A DNA stretch of 64,000 nt from Strobilurus pachycystidiatus (lineage: Eukaryota > Basidiomycota > Agaricomycetes > Agaricales > Physalacriaceae): the NCBI GenBank assembly GCA_019915135.1, contig JAHLMK010000007.1, positions 1,364,001 through 1,428,000 on the forward strand, read 5' to 3'. Positions 25,601 to 32,301 of this stretch are shown here, one piece after another. Within the stretch, counting starts at the first letter, position 1. The number at the start of each line of letters is the position of its first letter. The notes beneath the pieces were generated by a model. It searched no databases. It had not been told where the DNA came from and saw only the letters and a list, made by a program, of their open reading frames with translations. The position numbers were made by a program, and so were the translations under genes.

Positions 25601-28365
25601 TGAATCCCCAGCAGGTGTACCAGCATCCCTACATAGAGGCGAAGGTTGAAAAAGAACACCGCCATGTCCGTCGACACCTTGGAACCATTCGGAAAGGTGC
25701 GAAGGTCATGGGCGACGGCCTAAAGAAAACAAGGACAGGATGAAGTCAGGATCAGGAAAAGAACACAGCGAAGGAGTACACACAAGGACTCTCTCCATGA
25801 TCTTGTCAACATAGCCGGTGATCTCCAGTGCCACGTCGGGATTCGAACACGCCTTCTTGAGGTCCAGACGATGGACCTTGGGAATGATGAGCGTAAGATG
25901 CATGCCGAGGTACATAAGGAAGTCGGGTGTGTTGGCTGGAGGGTCGTAGTCGAGCGCATAAGCAACGAGACCGGCGCCAAGGTCGCGCGTAGTGATCAGG
26001 TCCTTCGCGGACGGAACGTGCGGCGTTGTGGGAAGCAGTTTTGCGATGGGGGTCCAAGTTTTGGGAGCCATGATAGGATAAAGGCAGGAATGAAAGGTCT
26101 GAGGACAAGTCCCAGAACCTTTTATAACGGAACGAAGTTAGGCAAAAGAGGGTCCATCGGGCGATAGAAACCAAAAGGGGACTTCGTCACGGCGGCCTGG
26201 TACCCAGGATAAAGGTTCTGAACCACCAAGGACTATGTCGCGGACGACATTTCATAAGTCAAGGGGAGATGATACGCAGGGTACTATTCCAGTACTAGAA
26301 ACGGGGAATTTTGCGATTCCTGAACAGCCCAAAGACCTTAGGAACCTCCAGTCAAGTACTTAGGATAGAGCACGCAGGAGTTACTGCCTTGACGCGGGCA
26401 AGCCTCCAGGACAAGGTCCAGGCGCCTTAACAAGTCCTTTAGGACAGGCGCGATCGAAACCTTCGATCACCTTCATCCGAATATCCTTATCCGCGCGTTG
26501 GATCCCTTTCAAGATCCCGTACCTTTGCGTGTACCTTGTACTACAGACGATGTGCTATAACCATTCGCACCCAAGGAGGGTCCAAGGTCTCCAGGCGGTT
26601 CAGTTCGAGCGACCCAAGACCTGCGCACCTCAACCCAAAGACCTGGAAGGTCCCGAAATAGTTCAAGGACGTCACAACCCTTTTGGGGAAACAATCTTCG
26701 GAGCTGTCAAGGACTCCGAACCGACGCCTTCCGCTATGCCGATCGATCATGATCCACGATCAAGGACCACCCCGAAAGCAGGGTGTATTACCACTTTAAG
26801 AAAGCACTCCCCTGTAGTGTCTGCGCTCGAAAGGACGTTCTTAACGATCTCCATCCAACCTATCCACAAGAAAGCAGGTGTCCGTAGGACCTTGCAACAT
26901 AAAGATACCTAAGGATCGAAGTCCTTATCGGACCTTGATCTCCTGGGCACAAGGATTGTACCATACCGCCAAGGTGGCGTATATGGCTAAAGGACCAAGC
27001 GGCCTGTCCGCAGTTGTTTCGACCAGGGATAGCCAATAAGAATCCAGCACTTGTATGACTCGAAAGTCCGATGTATCCGATCCTAGAATAGATGCTTACT
27101 CAGTAGGAACCCACCAGTAGTATAAAAGGGCCCAAAGGACCCATATTTCGGTAGCTTAGATCCCCCCCAGTAGCCGCTAGTCAGACGCAGCCATTGTAGT
27201 GAATCTATCTCGAGTTTCGACTCATTTCTGCAAAGAACCCAAAGACCCCAAAGACCCCAAAGACCTTTCCAAGATTTAAAGACATCAGGTGTTGCCAAGC
27301 TCCTTGAAAGACTCAAAAGAACCTTATTCCGACGTACCAAGTCAAGTACCAACGAATCTACTTGGTGTTAGAACCTTGTATTCGCAAGAAGGCCGGTTTG
27401 CAAGTGGTTCTGCCCTGCATTCACGCTATTTCGTGAAGTACTTTCCTTTGAGGAATAAGTTGAGTTTGAACGAGTGTTGTCAACGTCTGAGACACCTTTC
27501 GGAACCTTTGGTCCCGGTGCAAGACACTAGAAGTTTGGTTTAAGTGCAAGAAGGAGTCCTTATCGTTAGCAGTCCAGTGGCGTAAAACCTGCGGTAGCGG
27601 CCTGACGATTCCAAGACAAAATCCTTGTACACCAGAGCACTTGATAGGTAGAAGCTACATTGCCTCGCGCTGTTTAAGGTCTTCATACGTCAAGAGGTTC
27701 GGCCTACGACTTCAAGGTTTTCTTGTGTCATTTCGATCAGAATCCCTACACCCCCAAAAACAACTCGTAGTTTAACTACAGCGATTCGGAATACATCTCT
27801 ATTTCTCCATTACCCAAAAGCACCTTGTTCTCTCGAACCTTTGTGCACCCCAGCTCCCTTACAAGGAGTGTTAGTTGTGATAAGGATTGATAGTGTGGTT
27901 AGACGATAGCTTCTTTTTCAGAGGTCTATTCCGAACTTGCACATCAACGTACTGTTACCGAGGATGGCTAGACCGAATAGCGGAGGCAAATCAATAATGA
28001 TCGCGACGATCCAAGAAGCTGTTGAACTTACCGGAAGGTGCCGAGGCGGCGCTGCCAGTGCTGGAGGTGGCGGGGTCCGGCGTGTTCGAGTCTACAAGAA
28101 CGCAATGACTCAGCGTGGAGATAAGCAAGAAAGCAAAGAACAACACGTACTTGGGCGCGTCGCGGCGGCGATAAGGTCACTGAGGAACCCGGCCTGTCCA
28201 TCGTCCAAGGTGATGTCCAGGAAAGACTGGGCAAGATCTGAAAATCGTTAGCACTCAAGAAAAGCGGCGGCGGGATTATGAACTGCATCGGTGAGAAGGA
28301 GACTTACGGAGGAGGTCCGTGGAGGAGAGGGTCTTGGCGGCCGCTTCTTGACGTTTATCGACCAT
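10651..28365 (-). CDS. Gene E (left copy): Ala/Pro-rich protein with C-terminal RNase H1 N-terminal (Cauli_VI)-like domain, split by a retrotransposon
   Basis: Nine exons on the minus strand: 28365-28308, 28237-28151, 28091-28032, 27967-27953 (15-nt micro-exon), 11477-11421, 11369-11115, 11061-11008, 10952-10835, 10777-10651. They sum to 831 nt (276 aa) with all phases compatible. The N-terminal helix (LLHLAQSFLDITLDDGQAGF) leads into an Ala/Pro low-complexity centre. The C-terminus reads FYAITRGRVVGVVAGW, then QVIGVGTAAFRSVPSLEAG, which fits the RNase H1 N-terminal/Cauli_VI pattern (Y.V..GR..G....W...V.G..GA.F.SF.T.EEA). That family is known to bind RNA/DNA hybrid or dsRNA. A 16.4-kb LTR element lies in intron 4, six bases after the donor, leaving GTACGT and the acceptor intact. 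Whether the transcript still splices is unknown. Head-to-head with D. Confidence 0.75.
11533..11536. repeat. Target-site duplication ACGT, left
   Basis: ACGT immediately precedes the 5' LTR and matches ACGT at 27947-27950 after the 3' LTR. Confidence 0.75.
11537..13213 (+). repeat. 5' LTR of the Gypsy element
   Basis: 1677 bp, TGATACGC...TTGCACATCA. It contains TATAAAAG at 12388-12395 and a short CCCAAAGAC-type tandem near 12505-12535. Short open frames inside it are identical in both LTRs and are not regarded as genes. Confidence 0.95.
12388..12395 (+). promoter_or_regulatory. LTR TATA box
   Basis: TATAAAAG about halfway through the LTR; probably directs transcription of the genomic RNA (R region starting near 12420). 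The same site in the 3' LTR is at 27121-27128. Confidence 0.6.
13214..13676 (+). other. Leader between LTR and gag
   Basis: Contains the primer-binding site. The gag frame is open here from about 13280 but holds no ATG, with a Ser/Pro/Arg-rich predicted sequence. Initiation here would need a non-AUG codon or a spliced leader. Confidence 0.5.
13219..13236 (+). other. Primer-binding site
   Basis: TGGAGCCCACCGCGAGGG starts 5 nt after the LTR, in the position and with the TGG start expected for pairing to a tRNA 3' CCA end. The tRNA was not identified. Confidence 0.55.
13677..15149 (+). CDS. gag: Gag-like capsid/nucleocapsid protein
   Basis: Structural polyprotein of the Gypsy element, forming the cytoplasmic particle that packages the RNA. 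The frame is open from upstream; the first in-frame ATG is 13791 and 13677 is a GTG, so 13791 is the safer start. The region DAPKFKGHSGDDVREFFTMC with downstream helices looks like a retrotransposon capsid N-lobe. Near the C-terminus a CCHC zinc knuckle, CYFCRELGHIVANC (about 14815-14858), binds nucleic acid. It stops with TGA at 15147-15149, overlapping the ATG of the next ORF as ATGA. Confidence 0.88.
   Translation: MTPFGSPLTDLEDPESPEPITPFIDFNTSTQNTIPVPVMAVRAIVPSEELSAEAKKEIQGKKIPIPFSRDAPKFKGHSGDDVREFFTMCNWIFDQTGIAEQGTKLEVAALYAGHEQRLRWHKNPDYLKGVWADFQESVLSSYSKGKNDPTYVPADLKDALDPYLARPIANKQKWESFQREVLHIMGHLITSGELTNKGAIEDIKSSITEGVWHNVLGDLRRDAKANATAGTTPTYDFTLSEVEAAISNYFLTDKWMSKSAKDSPYNRELIPASTTRIKTEELDEYLNRVASLQDIIQKGEKEREEARKADQKMMAELLHTLQRGGPQGLRTQGFVQEASPVYLQTPAQGVSVPTNLPNGLYKAPPGAFPGNKFVVNDGRCYFCRELGHIVANCPTKEMCESNGHIYKPGGTNIYHVTNGTTSQPIQRVSPKQPLSPWEQVQKFQQENAPKVSAFQSQEDEFAPEVAMYVQTPTQEEEFAPDAYQGFGRAR
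15146..16318 (+). CDS. Protease ORF (retropepsin-like), 390 aa
   Basis: Starts at ATG 15146 in an ATGA stop-start overlap with gag, in the -1 frame relative to it. The N-terminal 200 residues are a Pro/Lys/Glu-rich linker. The C-terminal part holds LVDGGSQIASISLKAALELG (a D-x-G-S retropepsin flap-type active site) and later VLLGRPFE, matching the (I/V)LGRP end of the pepsin-like fold. It would process the polyproteins inside the particle. Pol lies in the next -1 frame, and that frame is open upstream across the end of this ORF, so successive -1 frameshifting or re-initiation could link gag, protease and pol. Confidence 0.82.
   Translation: MKEGVQLAHTPPESQFTVETRQTRQSTKAPSAPLDSTPQKKVTSWPKDRVSVVIPKAAPPKVSFSKPEVTQEVEPVDQELLDEVLAMEEPDPVPQPKADSTLPEKNQPKVQPKEPKVKSFQRRSLAEELLHKNPSWREAWKFLLPEALLATNPPWQQSISDFIRKRNTPVAVFKTEVVAETVQDHFQPELYSVNFHEQGDLPIGGIVVHDAVEQFVNLSGGHYTGPFQMISGNMAPENADLRTFWPLINKNGKKESLVDGGSQIASISLKAALELGIAYDPTFTITMESADKGRTSTLGLARNIPFDFEGIVYYLQLHVLQDPAYEVLLGRPFEIVSNLVITNLPNGNAIGTLTDNTNGKKLSLPSYRRGQIPRHMIPGGQTGFHGNLRT
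16339..20184 (+). CDS. pol: Pol: reverse transcriptase, RNase H and integrase
   Basis: 1281 codons without interruption. Codon 16339 is GTG and the frame is open further upstream, so true translation probably enters by frameshift. Reverse transcriptase motifs include LDLFVGYDERLLA and the YIDD catalytic box (about 17625). RNase H follows with LSVDTSYQAVGFYLSQ and YSQAKRELFGLFRAL. Integrase begins with the HHCC zinc finger (HDRAGHKGQ to CVLCQKRQ, about 19000-19130). The core Asp residues are in YIDTFRMP and VTDNGP, and the Glu is in QANGKVERGHW. No chromodomain is evident at the C-terminus. The intact frame and near-identical LTRs suggest a potentially active element. Confidence 0.95.
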   Translation: MLILERSPEGNIEVKQSWIPGDNRETFGEGDLTSLYMKKSPNRVHQAAKRLRKQHAFMHASMHQASTHMTVPEHMVTPTGLLKVPTKTQGFRKVFNINQIAEDQEELKSYATATLNLFYGVPKELEQVFTGLSVTLPKDYMAEAQQEFLRLESQIPKRGVFVGKKYKPVALKTKAHLGTLPEEFRIKRHIHGDPLAGMPELVPDPPPFVPTGRYTAERREQIQADHVGDFLTDAERRIIDSIFCKQNEGFAWEESEKGHFKPEFFPPVDIPVIPHTPWVLRNIPIPPGIYDEVCKIIKHKLDSGVYEPSNSSYRSRWFCVVKKDGKKLRLVHSLEPLNAVTIAHSGLPPATEELAESFAGRSCGGTLDLFVGYDERLLATASRDMTTFSTPYGALRLKTLPMGWTNSVPIFHDDVTTILKDEIPAFTRPYIDDVPVRGPATRYEQADGTYETLPGHPEVRRFVWEHLVNMNRIIQRMKHAGGTFSGHKAIICAEEIVVVGHVCTYEGRKPAEDRVKVISDWPPCKALTEVRSFLGTAGIFRAFVKDYSKKALPLTRLTKDITKFRWTDEEQESMDTLKEAIRTCPMLKPLNYEWSTPITLSVDTSYQAVGFYLSQVDPKDPKKRYFAKFMSLTLNEREARYSQAKRELFGLFRALSACKYYLLGCRKLEIEVDAKYIKGMLSNVDSLANANLQRWAEEILMYHFTLVRVPGKVHGPDGLSRRPASEHDVVVPRPHINIEDDEVNTFEYQEPKGLPIEKQPLDFDTFRNDIDSRGGYFQEIVRSPLPDHIKVSKAVRTSGLVNVKDIEGWMHITEFPELNKSKRERLWETYLPKLQPYLQSEDVLEDEDLEKWSKDFFVQHERLYRNHSDSHPRRVLLPNERIPVCKALHDRAGHKGQYSVLQLIMKRFWWPGMEVDIRWYVRTCVLCQKRQKRNIKVAPTITSTPGIYERAYIDTFRMPKAGEESIRKKRPSKWAGFNAVTVARCGLTSWPEARALKEETAESLGEWIFEDILCRWGCIKEIVTDNGPAIKKALVHIEQKYGITGILITAYNKQANGKVERGHWDIRQSLFKVCRGKPEQWPEFLHEVLWAERITIKRSLGTSAFQAVTGCEPIMPMDLEELTWLVKAPGRLVSHSDLIAFRARQLIKHKEDTVKLRSKVLLNKQKAAAKFLEDFQNSIPRYKFKTGELVLVRNTRIESEMNAKFKERFMGPYAVVTRTSAGNYVVCELDGTIYKDKIAQFRVIPFVSRRDPIDLGKQFFDRLHFISKPITKTLDVLAKTT
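20185..20824 (+). other. Spacer between pol and the extra sense ORF
   Basis: About 640 bp. From ATG 20524 a Pro/Glu-rich open frame with several GTAAGT/AG pairs may be a spliced 5' leader or N-terminus for the following ORF. The splice pattern cannot be settled by eye. Confidence 0.45.
20825..22636 (+). CDS. Extra sense ORF of the Gypsy element: cysteine-cluster protein, 603 aa
   Basis: An uninterrupted frame from ATG 20825. The N-terminal 190 residues are helical with conserved-looking Trp/Phe (DHLWMFVHDQDRANLFWGAL). A disordered Pro/Lys-rich centre leads to an acidic stretch (EEEDELEEDAEASDEEEDD). Six cysteines follow: C-x2-C-x6-C, then C-x2-C-x8-C (about 21919-22041), resembling a zinc cluster. 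A basic, KR-rich nuclear-signal-like region (AKRRR) and a short C-terminal helix end it. It is not gag, pol or a recognisable envelope (no signal peptide or membrane segment). By pattern it could be a nuclear DNA/RNA-binding accessory protein, but I do not recognise the family. It lies between pol and the antisense genes. Confidence 0.7.
   Translation: MTRPLFDYGGFLTNRTAPPELDAGISLHLAESLCASPGATRDILQEAGYQGYLQNGVFWLTFQDALKAKPASKATPLERVETALSTAWRATSAYKKQVRPTRATTFLNNDRVAPELAIRLSEDDAQRCFLELDHLWMFVHDQDRANLFWGALIVEMRKQRDDLPIHRSFLKTMDNLIESAIAELGIADYQRDETPSLDSKVDDEGTPRPTMQQLAQEASPSPHDSRIPSPAPASHHEPTPEPEMEPPQRRPYVAAGKGGPKSVTKYVAHRTVAPVIFANAPARPKAVVVKVEPKDKDVAPTRKTSVARATTGGSHKRKFVEEEPEEEDELEEDAEASDEEEDDFVLDVRDKTNPRIPLHRDDGFCVPCIKQKLGCTYFRIHATPAEKNNSFTCDQCKEKDGQHGPCWVAWRRSQVPEPWKEVALKVRAQLQAVARSKPDSQIRARRHQDYSDAAQAIAKEADQRWKEEKQRKKDEPPAKRRRVESTKGKKGKAKKEETSDEEGTGDSDVEEIQAPRTRLQKGKVSAAPPPASTKSSKGATTSISTAQQQDKGEGASRQGASSSTSASRVDPAEDVDKVLALYFSLSEKSRRKFRKVAEIAVGR
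22637..23022. other. Spacer with converging 3' ends
   Basis: AT-rich just after the sense ORF, then AAGGWCC-rich DNA. This is where sense and antisense transcription of the element would converge. No gene seen. Confidence 0.4.
23023..24262 (-). CDS. Antisense gene I of the Gypsy element, 356 aa, four exons
   Basis: Exons on the minus strand 24262-23867, 23810-23574, 23513-23262 and 23208-23023 sum to 1071 nt with a clean stop. All introns are GT..AG of 53-60 bp (the last donor, GTCCGT, is weak). The product starts MAPKLCILSV and contains VRFRYIWEPAFHFQNGAIPQ, then YIGSDDLKVLPVQYGDLP, WWPEFQRQNSALYGWDDAYA and PLLWLIDWSEATEVDYEL. It is rich in aromatic residues like a folded globular protein. 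No known domain is recognised. It lies wholly inside the retrotransposon and opposite to its RNA, so its introns are not spliced from the genomic RNA and can survive reverse transcription. Confidence 0.65.
24263..24536. other. Spacer between antisense genes I and H
   Basis: A short intergenic stretch of about 270 bp that would hold the promoter of gene I and the terminator of gene H. No clear TATA box recognised. Confidence 0.4.
24537..26071 (-). CDS. Antisense gene H of the Gypsy element, 439 aa, five exons
   Basis: Exons on the minus strand 26071-25784, 25719-25444, 25385-25049, 25016-24831 and 24769-24537 sum to 1320 nt and close in frame. Introns are 32-64 bp; the 32-bp one is unusually short. 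The product starts MAPKTWTPIAKLLPTTP. It has a helical N-terminal domain (MYLGMHLTLIIPKVHRLDLK, AVFFFNLRLYVGMLVHLLGI) and an acidic middle (DGDVAMDPD, GESDGEDS). The C-terminal coiled-coil-like region (LVILERQYRHDIISTFNEIR) ends LDAIDQAQ. No known family. It reads away from the 3' LTR and lies opposite to pol, so it may use an antisense promoter near the LTR. Confidence 0.65.
26261..26269 (+). other. Polypurine tract
   Basis: AAGGGGAGA directly precedes the 3' LTR, where plus-strand DNA synthesis is primed in LTR elements. Confidence 0.65.
26270..27946 (+). repeat. 3' LTR of the Gypsy element
   Basis: 1677 bp, essentially identical to 11537-13213. One substitution noticed, at 27062. Confidence 0.95.
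27947..27950. repeat. Target-site duplication ACGT, right
   Basis: Matches 11533-11536. On the minus strand it is the last four bases of the GTACGT donor of gene E intron 4. Confidence 0.75.
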
Positions 28366-28634
28366 TTTGAAGGCGAGGTTGGGTGGATGTTGAGCAGGCA
28401 AGATGAAGGATGTGGAGAGAGAAGAAGGATGAGAAGAATTCGAGACGAGTAAAGGTTTAAATAGGGAACCCGTGAGAGGTACTGTACAGTACGGCGTCTC
28501 TCGCAATAAGGTTCACGTCTCGGGATATGCCCGAGCGAGGAACCGTGACAATCGCTGGAATCGAACCGCCAGTCGTCTCCGCCGTTCTTGAAAATTCCAT
28601 TGTCTTCATCCCCAGTGCGTGCGGCAACATCATC
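28366..28634. promoter_or_regulatory. Shared E/D divergent promoter (left)
   Basis: 269 bp between the two start codons. It has a TTTAAATA-like TATA element near 28457 (towards E), a TACTGTACAGTA palindrome near 28481, and ATGCCCGAGCGAGGAA near 28527. The last resembles ATGCCAGAGCGTGGGGAA, found at a similar distance from D' in the right-hand intergenic region. Confidence 0.55.
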
Positions 28635-31600
28635 ATGGCCAAGAAGAAACCAGCGTATGTTTCCCCACATGTTTCCCCATCAGTACACTCTCTGACAAGT
28701 TGATGCTTACGTAGATCACGGCGCGATCCCTCACCGGCAGCAGGCACAGAGTCGGAGCCAGATTCCCAAACAGACGACGACGACGATGATCTGCTAAAAT
28801 TGGCCCCTTTCAAACGACTTTGGCTAAGCGGCGAAGCTCACAAATTCGCCATGGAGGAGCATTACGACAAGTTCTTCGAGGCGAACACTGAAGATGCGAC
28901 GGAGGGAACTGCGTACGCTCTGAAGGCCGCCAACGACATGATGAAAGTTTTTGGAGTCTACGGACCTTGGGGTAAGGACTCAAAGCCTCTCGACGAGCGA
29001 AGCGACTATTGTCCCAGTGACGTGGAGGAGGATTTGGACAAGGTGAAAGAGTCAGAGGACGACGGGGACAGAGTGAGTGCCACTTGCTTCTCTATACAAT
29101 GTCGGCTAATGTGTGTACAGCCTCTGAAGGGACGATGCAAGCGCAAGAAGAAGCCCAAGACTATTGTGCCGAAGGTTATCGAAGAAGAATCGGTCCAAGC
29201 TCGCGACGCCCGACTGCTCAGGGTAGCCACTATCGAACGCTTTCGCCAGGTGCGTACCATCCTTCCTCCCTCCGTACCTACTGACTGAATTGGACTCTAC
29301 TACCTTTTCAGAGTCTGCTACGCTGGTTTCGTCTGCAATACAAGCAGAATCGTGGCAACACCGCCCGAGGCCGAGCGAAAGCAACTACGCGGGGCAAGGG
29401 CAAGGCGTCTCAACGTTCTCAAGATGCTCCGACGATATCTTCCCCCGGTGGCCTTGCAACTATGATGATCCACGAACTTCTTGGTATTGGGCATGCTGCC
29501 GTCCGCGTCCCGCACGCGTTCCAGCTTTACGCTCAAGACCAGCCCGATAAGTTTCGCCGGAAATTCCTCAAAGCCTTCGAAGAATCTGGGAAGCCGGGGA
29601 AGTTTCGTGCGGGCGCCGAAATGGCTTGGAACGCTCGCAAGTTTCATTCTGCGGCCCCGGATATCCAGCAGACGTACTATGATAAGGCAGCCGCTGCGAA
29701 GGAGGCCGCCCTTGTCCGTCGCGACACGTTGACGGGTCAAGTCAACACCAAGCTGGCCCCCGAGGATGCTCAGCAGTATGTTTTCATTGTTCGTCGCTTC
29801 CTTGGTCTCGTTTAACACATCCCTCTCATCAGACTCCTCGACGACATACCCTATCTATTGGATCCACTTCTAACTGCACTCTCGACGATGCTTGATGCCA
29901 AGATATCGCTATTGATCGCGAGTCCCGCGCCTGCACAAGGCGGAGCAGTGGCTTTGAAAGCGTAAGTTCAGATTACCTCTTGTTACCACCCGACTAACGA
30001 TGCGATAGATTGACCAAGGGCCTCAACCGGGATCCCATTCCTGTCACCTTCGCACACACACCCGGTTACGCTTTGCATGTTAACACTTTCAAGCAGTTCG
30101 CGTTCGACGCCTTCGGTATGTCTCCTGTCTAACAAGTCTCTGATTGATGGTTCAACTGAAGATGTACCTTAGACTCCCATGAACTACGATCGATGGCTCT
30201 GCCGGGATGGAAGTCCCCTCGCAAGCAGAAGACGACGCAAACGGATGCCAAGCGCGAAAAGATCCACCTCGTTGTGCAAGCGATGGACGTCCCCGCCGGT
30301 GCATCTTGGACTCGCAAGGACGGTCTTGACAGCGATGGCGAGGAAGACGAGCTTGCCGCTCGCCAGCATCGCAGAGAGGAGCGAGCTGCGAAAGCCCGCC
30401 GTTTGGAAGAGGAAGGACCTCCTCCGAAGCGTCCCCGTGGTCGTCCTCGCAAAGTGGCAATCAAGGAGGTCGTTTCTTCTGACGATGACGACGACGAGGA
30501 GGGCGACGAGAATGAGAGAGGAGATTCAAAGGCGAAGAAACGGAAGAAGAAGACTATGCCTGCGCCGAAGGCTAAACGCCAGAGGACCAAGAAGGCGGAT
30601 GCGGCCACTCCTGCGGGCGATACAGTCATAGGGGACGTCACACTCAGTCGGGAGAGCAGGCAGAAACAGTCCAGGCACTCAGCAAATCAGAAGAAAGTCC
30701 GCGCGCTGGCCGCCGCCTTTACTACCAGGACCCAAGAATCGCTTGGCTCACCCCTTCGCTCCCCGCCTCATTCGCAGAGTCATTCCCACGCGCCGCCAGC
30801 GGGCACACCCTCCAGGAATCCTTCCCTCGCACCTTCCAATGCGCAGCCTTCGCCGAGTCGCTCGGACCGTACGAAGTGCCGCCCGAAACCTATCCCGATG
30901 GCTCGAAAAATACGGGAAGAGCGGGAGCGAGCCGAGAATGAGGCGGCGAGAAAGGAGCAGGAGCTAATTGAGACGCGGAGCGATGCGCAGGAGAGCAATT
31001 TCAACGACGAACTGCCCCAGTCGAGGAAGAGGCGATTCCGCGGCCGCGGCGACGTCGACCAAGATGATTGGGACGATGACCTTCCACAGGTCGGCGGGAG
31101 GAGGAAGAAGAAGAAGAGGTTGTACTTGCATCCAGTCGAGGAGGAAAATGAAGAAGGCCACGCTGTCGATCTCAGCACCGGTGTCGACTCGTCGGGTAAG
31201 CCTGGTGACGGACTCGACTCGGGTATGCCTGGCGACGGACTCGACGTCGACGACGGAGGTGGACTCGACTCGGGTTTGCCTGGCGGCGGACTCGAGGGCG
31301 GAGGTGTCGACTTGGGTTTGCCTGGCGGCGGACTCGAGGGCGGAGGTGTCGACTTGGGCATGACTGGCGACGGACTCGATAACGGACTCGACCCGTTTGA
31401 TTGGATGGAGAACGACTACCACAACTTTCTTCAGCCCACTTCCCCAGCTACCCACATGGCAGACAACGCCACTCCCTTCCTCAACCGTGCTCTCGCGTCA
31501 CCACGCGTACCATCAACCAATGATTCTGTCCACCACGCGCCATCACGCGCTCGACATACTTTGCCGACTAAGTACTCTACGCGTCCTGCACCAGCTGCTG

Positions 31601-32301
31601 CACAGCCGCCATCCACTGCTGCTGCGCAGCCGCCATCCACTCGATCACGCACTCAACGTATCCCGCCGACCAAAAATACTACGCGCCTCGCAACCGCAGC
31701 TACGAAGCCGCCATCGACTCGTGCCCGAGTAGCAGCGGAACGTGCCTCTGTACCTCCATCGGACCCACCTCCCTTCAACCCATTGGACCGGGCGGGATGG
31801 ACAGATTGGGTGCTGACGTGCTTCACGCATTTCGAGAGCGTCAGCGCGGATGAGTTCCAGACTGTCGTCAACTTATGGCTGCGTGTAGAGGGCAGGACGC
31901 GTTTTGCTGTGGGAAGCGTACATCTCCCTTCCACCCATCGGCCAACACAGGTCCAAGTATGGATGAAGTGCGCACAAAAATCACATCCAGTCATCGCGCG
32001 GACGGAGCTGCGAGACTTTGCGAGCTCGTTCTGGAAATGGTGGAAGAGTCTTCAACCGGCGTGGAGAGGTGTTAGCGACGTTGCGGGATATTTGACTGAC
32101 GAGCACCGACCAGCGCCAAACAGTCGCACCTGGGGTATCCTGCATGAGGCGCACGGACGAAACGGGATCGTCTCCGTGTTGGCTTGTCTCTGCTGGTGGG
32201 GGAAGCAGGTTGGGGAAAGGTCGCCGGCAGGACTGGTAGAGGAGTGGGGCGAGGCTTTGAATGATGTCGCCTACGTGTTGCGCGGGTTGCTGACGGCCTG
32301 A
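28635..32301 (+). CDS. Gene D (left copy): large protein with HMG-box-like segment and AT-hook, 1111 aa
   Basis: Exons 28635-28654, 28715-29072, 29121-29249, 29312-29775, 29833-29961, 30009-30115 and 30173-32301 sum to 3336 nt in frame. The acidic N-terminus leads to HKFAMEEHYDKFFEAN. At residues about 230-300, PHAFQLYAQDQPDKFR ... AWNARKF ... YYDKAAAAKEA resembles a degenerate HMG box. An AT-hook, KRPRGRPRK, lies near residue 487 among basic nuclear-signal-like runs. A Gly/Leu/Asp repeat (31180-31390), absent from the other copy, precedes Pro/Ala-rich DNA. A conserved C-terminal domain (LWLRVEGRTRFAVG, then AHGRNGIVSVLACLCWWG) ends the protein. A chromatin- or DNA-binding role is inferred. 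A likely polyadenylation signal (AATAAA) lies near 32440. Head-to-head with E. Confidence 0.82.

Larger units (their letters stand above)
11537..27946 (+). mobile_element. Ty3/Gypsy LTR retrotransposon, 16,410 bp, with extra genes
   Basis: Bounded by 1677-bp direct LTRs (11537-13213 and 26270-27946), each starting TG and ending CA. The flanks give a 4-bp target duplication ACGT (11533-11536 and 27947-27950). The internal order is primer-binding site, gag, protease ORF, pol (RT, RNase H, integrase), a sense Cys-cluster ORF, then two intron-bearing genes on the opposite strand, and a purine tract before the 3' LTR. Integrase follows RT/RNase H, which is the Ty3/Gypsy order. The only LTR-LTR difference I noticed is at 12329 (A) versus 27062 (G), so insertion is recent. 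It interrupts intron 4 of gene E in opposite orientation. Confidence 0.95.

Noticed and set aside
30780..31455. Minus-strand frames rich in Pro/Ser and Val opposite gene D
   Set aside because: Mirror of the Gly/Leu/Asp coding repeat in D; no independent support.
28635..32301. TET/JBP dioxygenase cargo, known to associate with KDZ elements in basidiomycetes
   Set aside because: No HxD...H iron-binding motif found in A to I.
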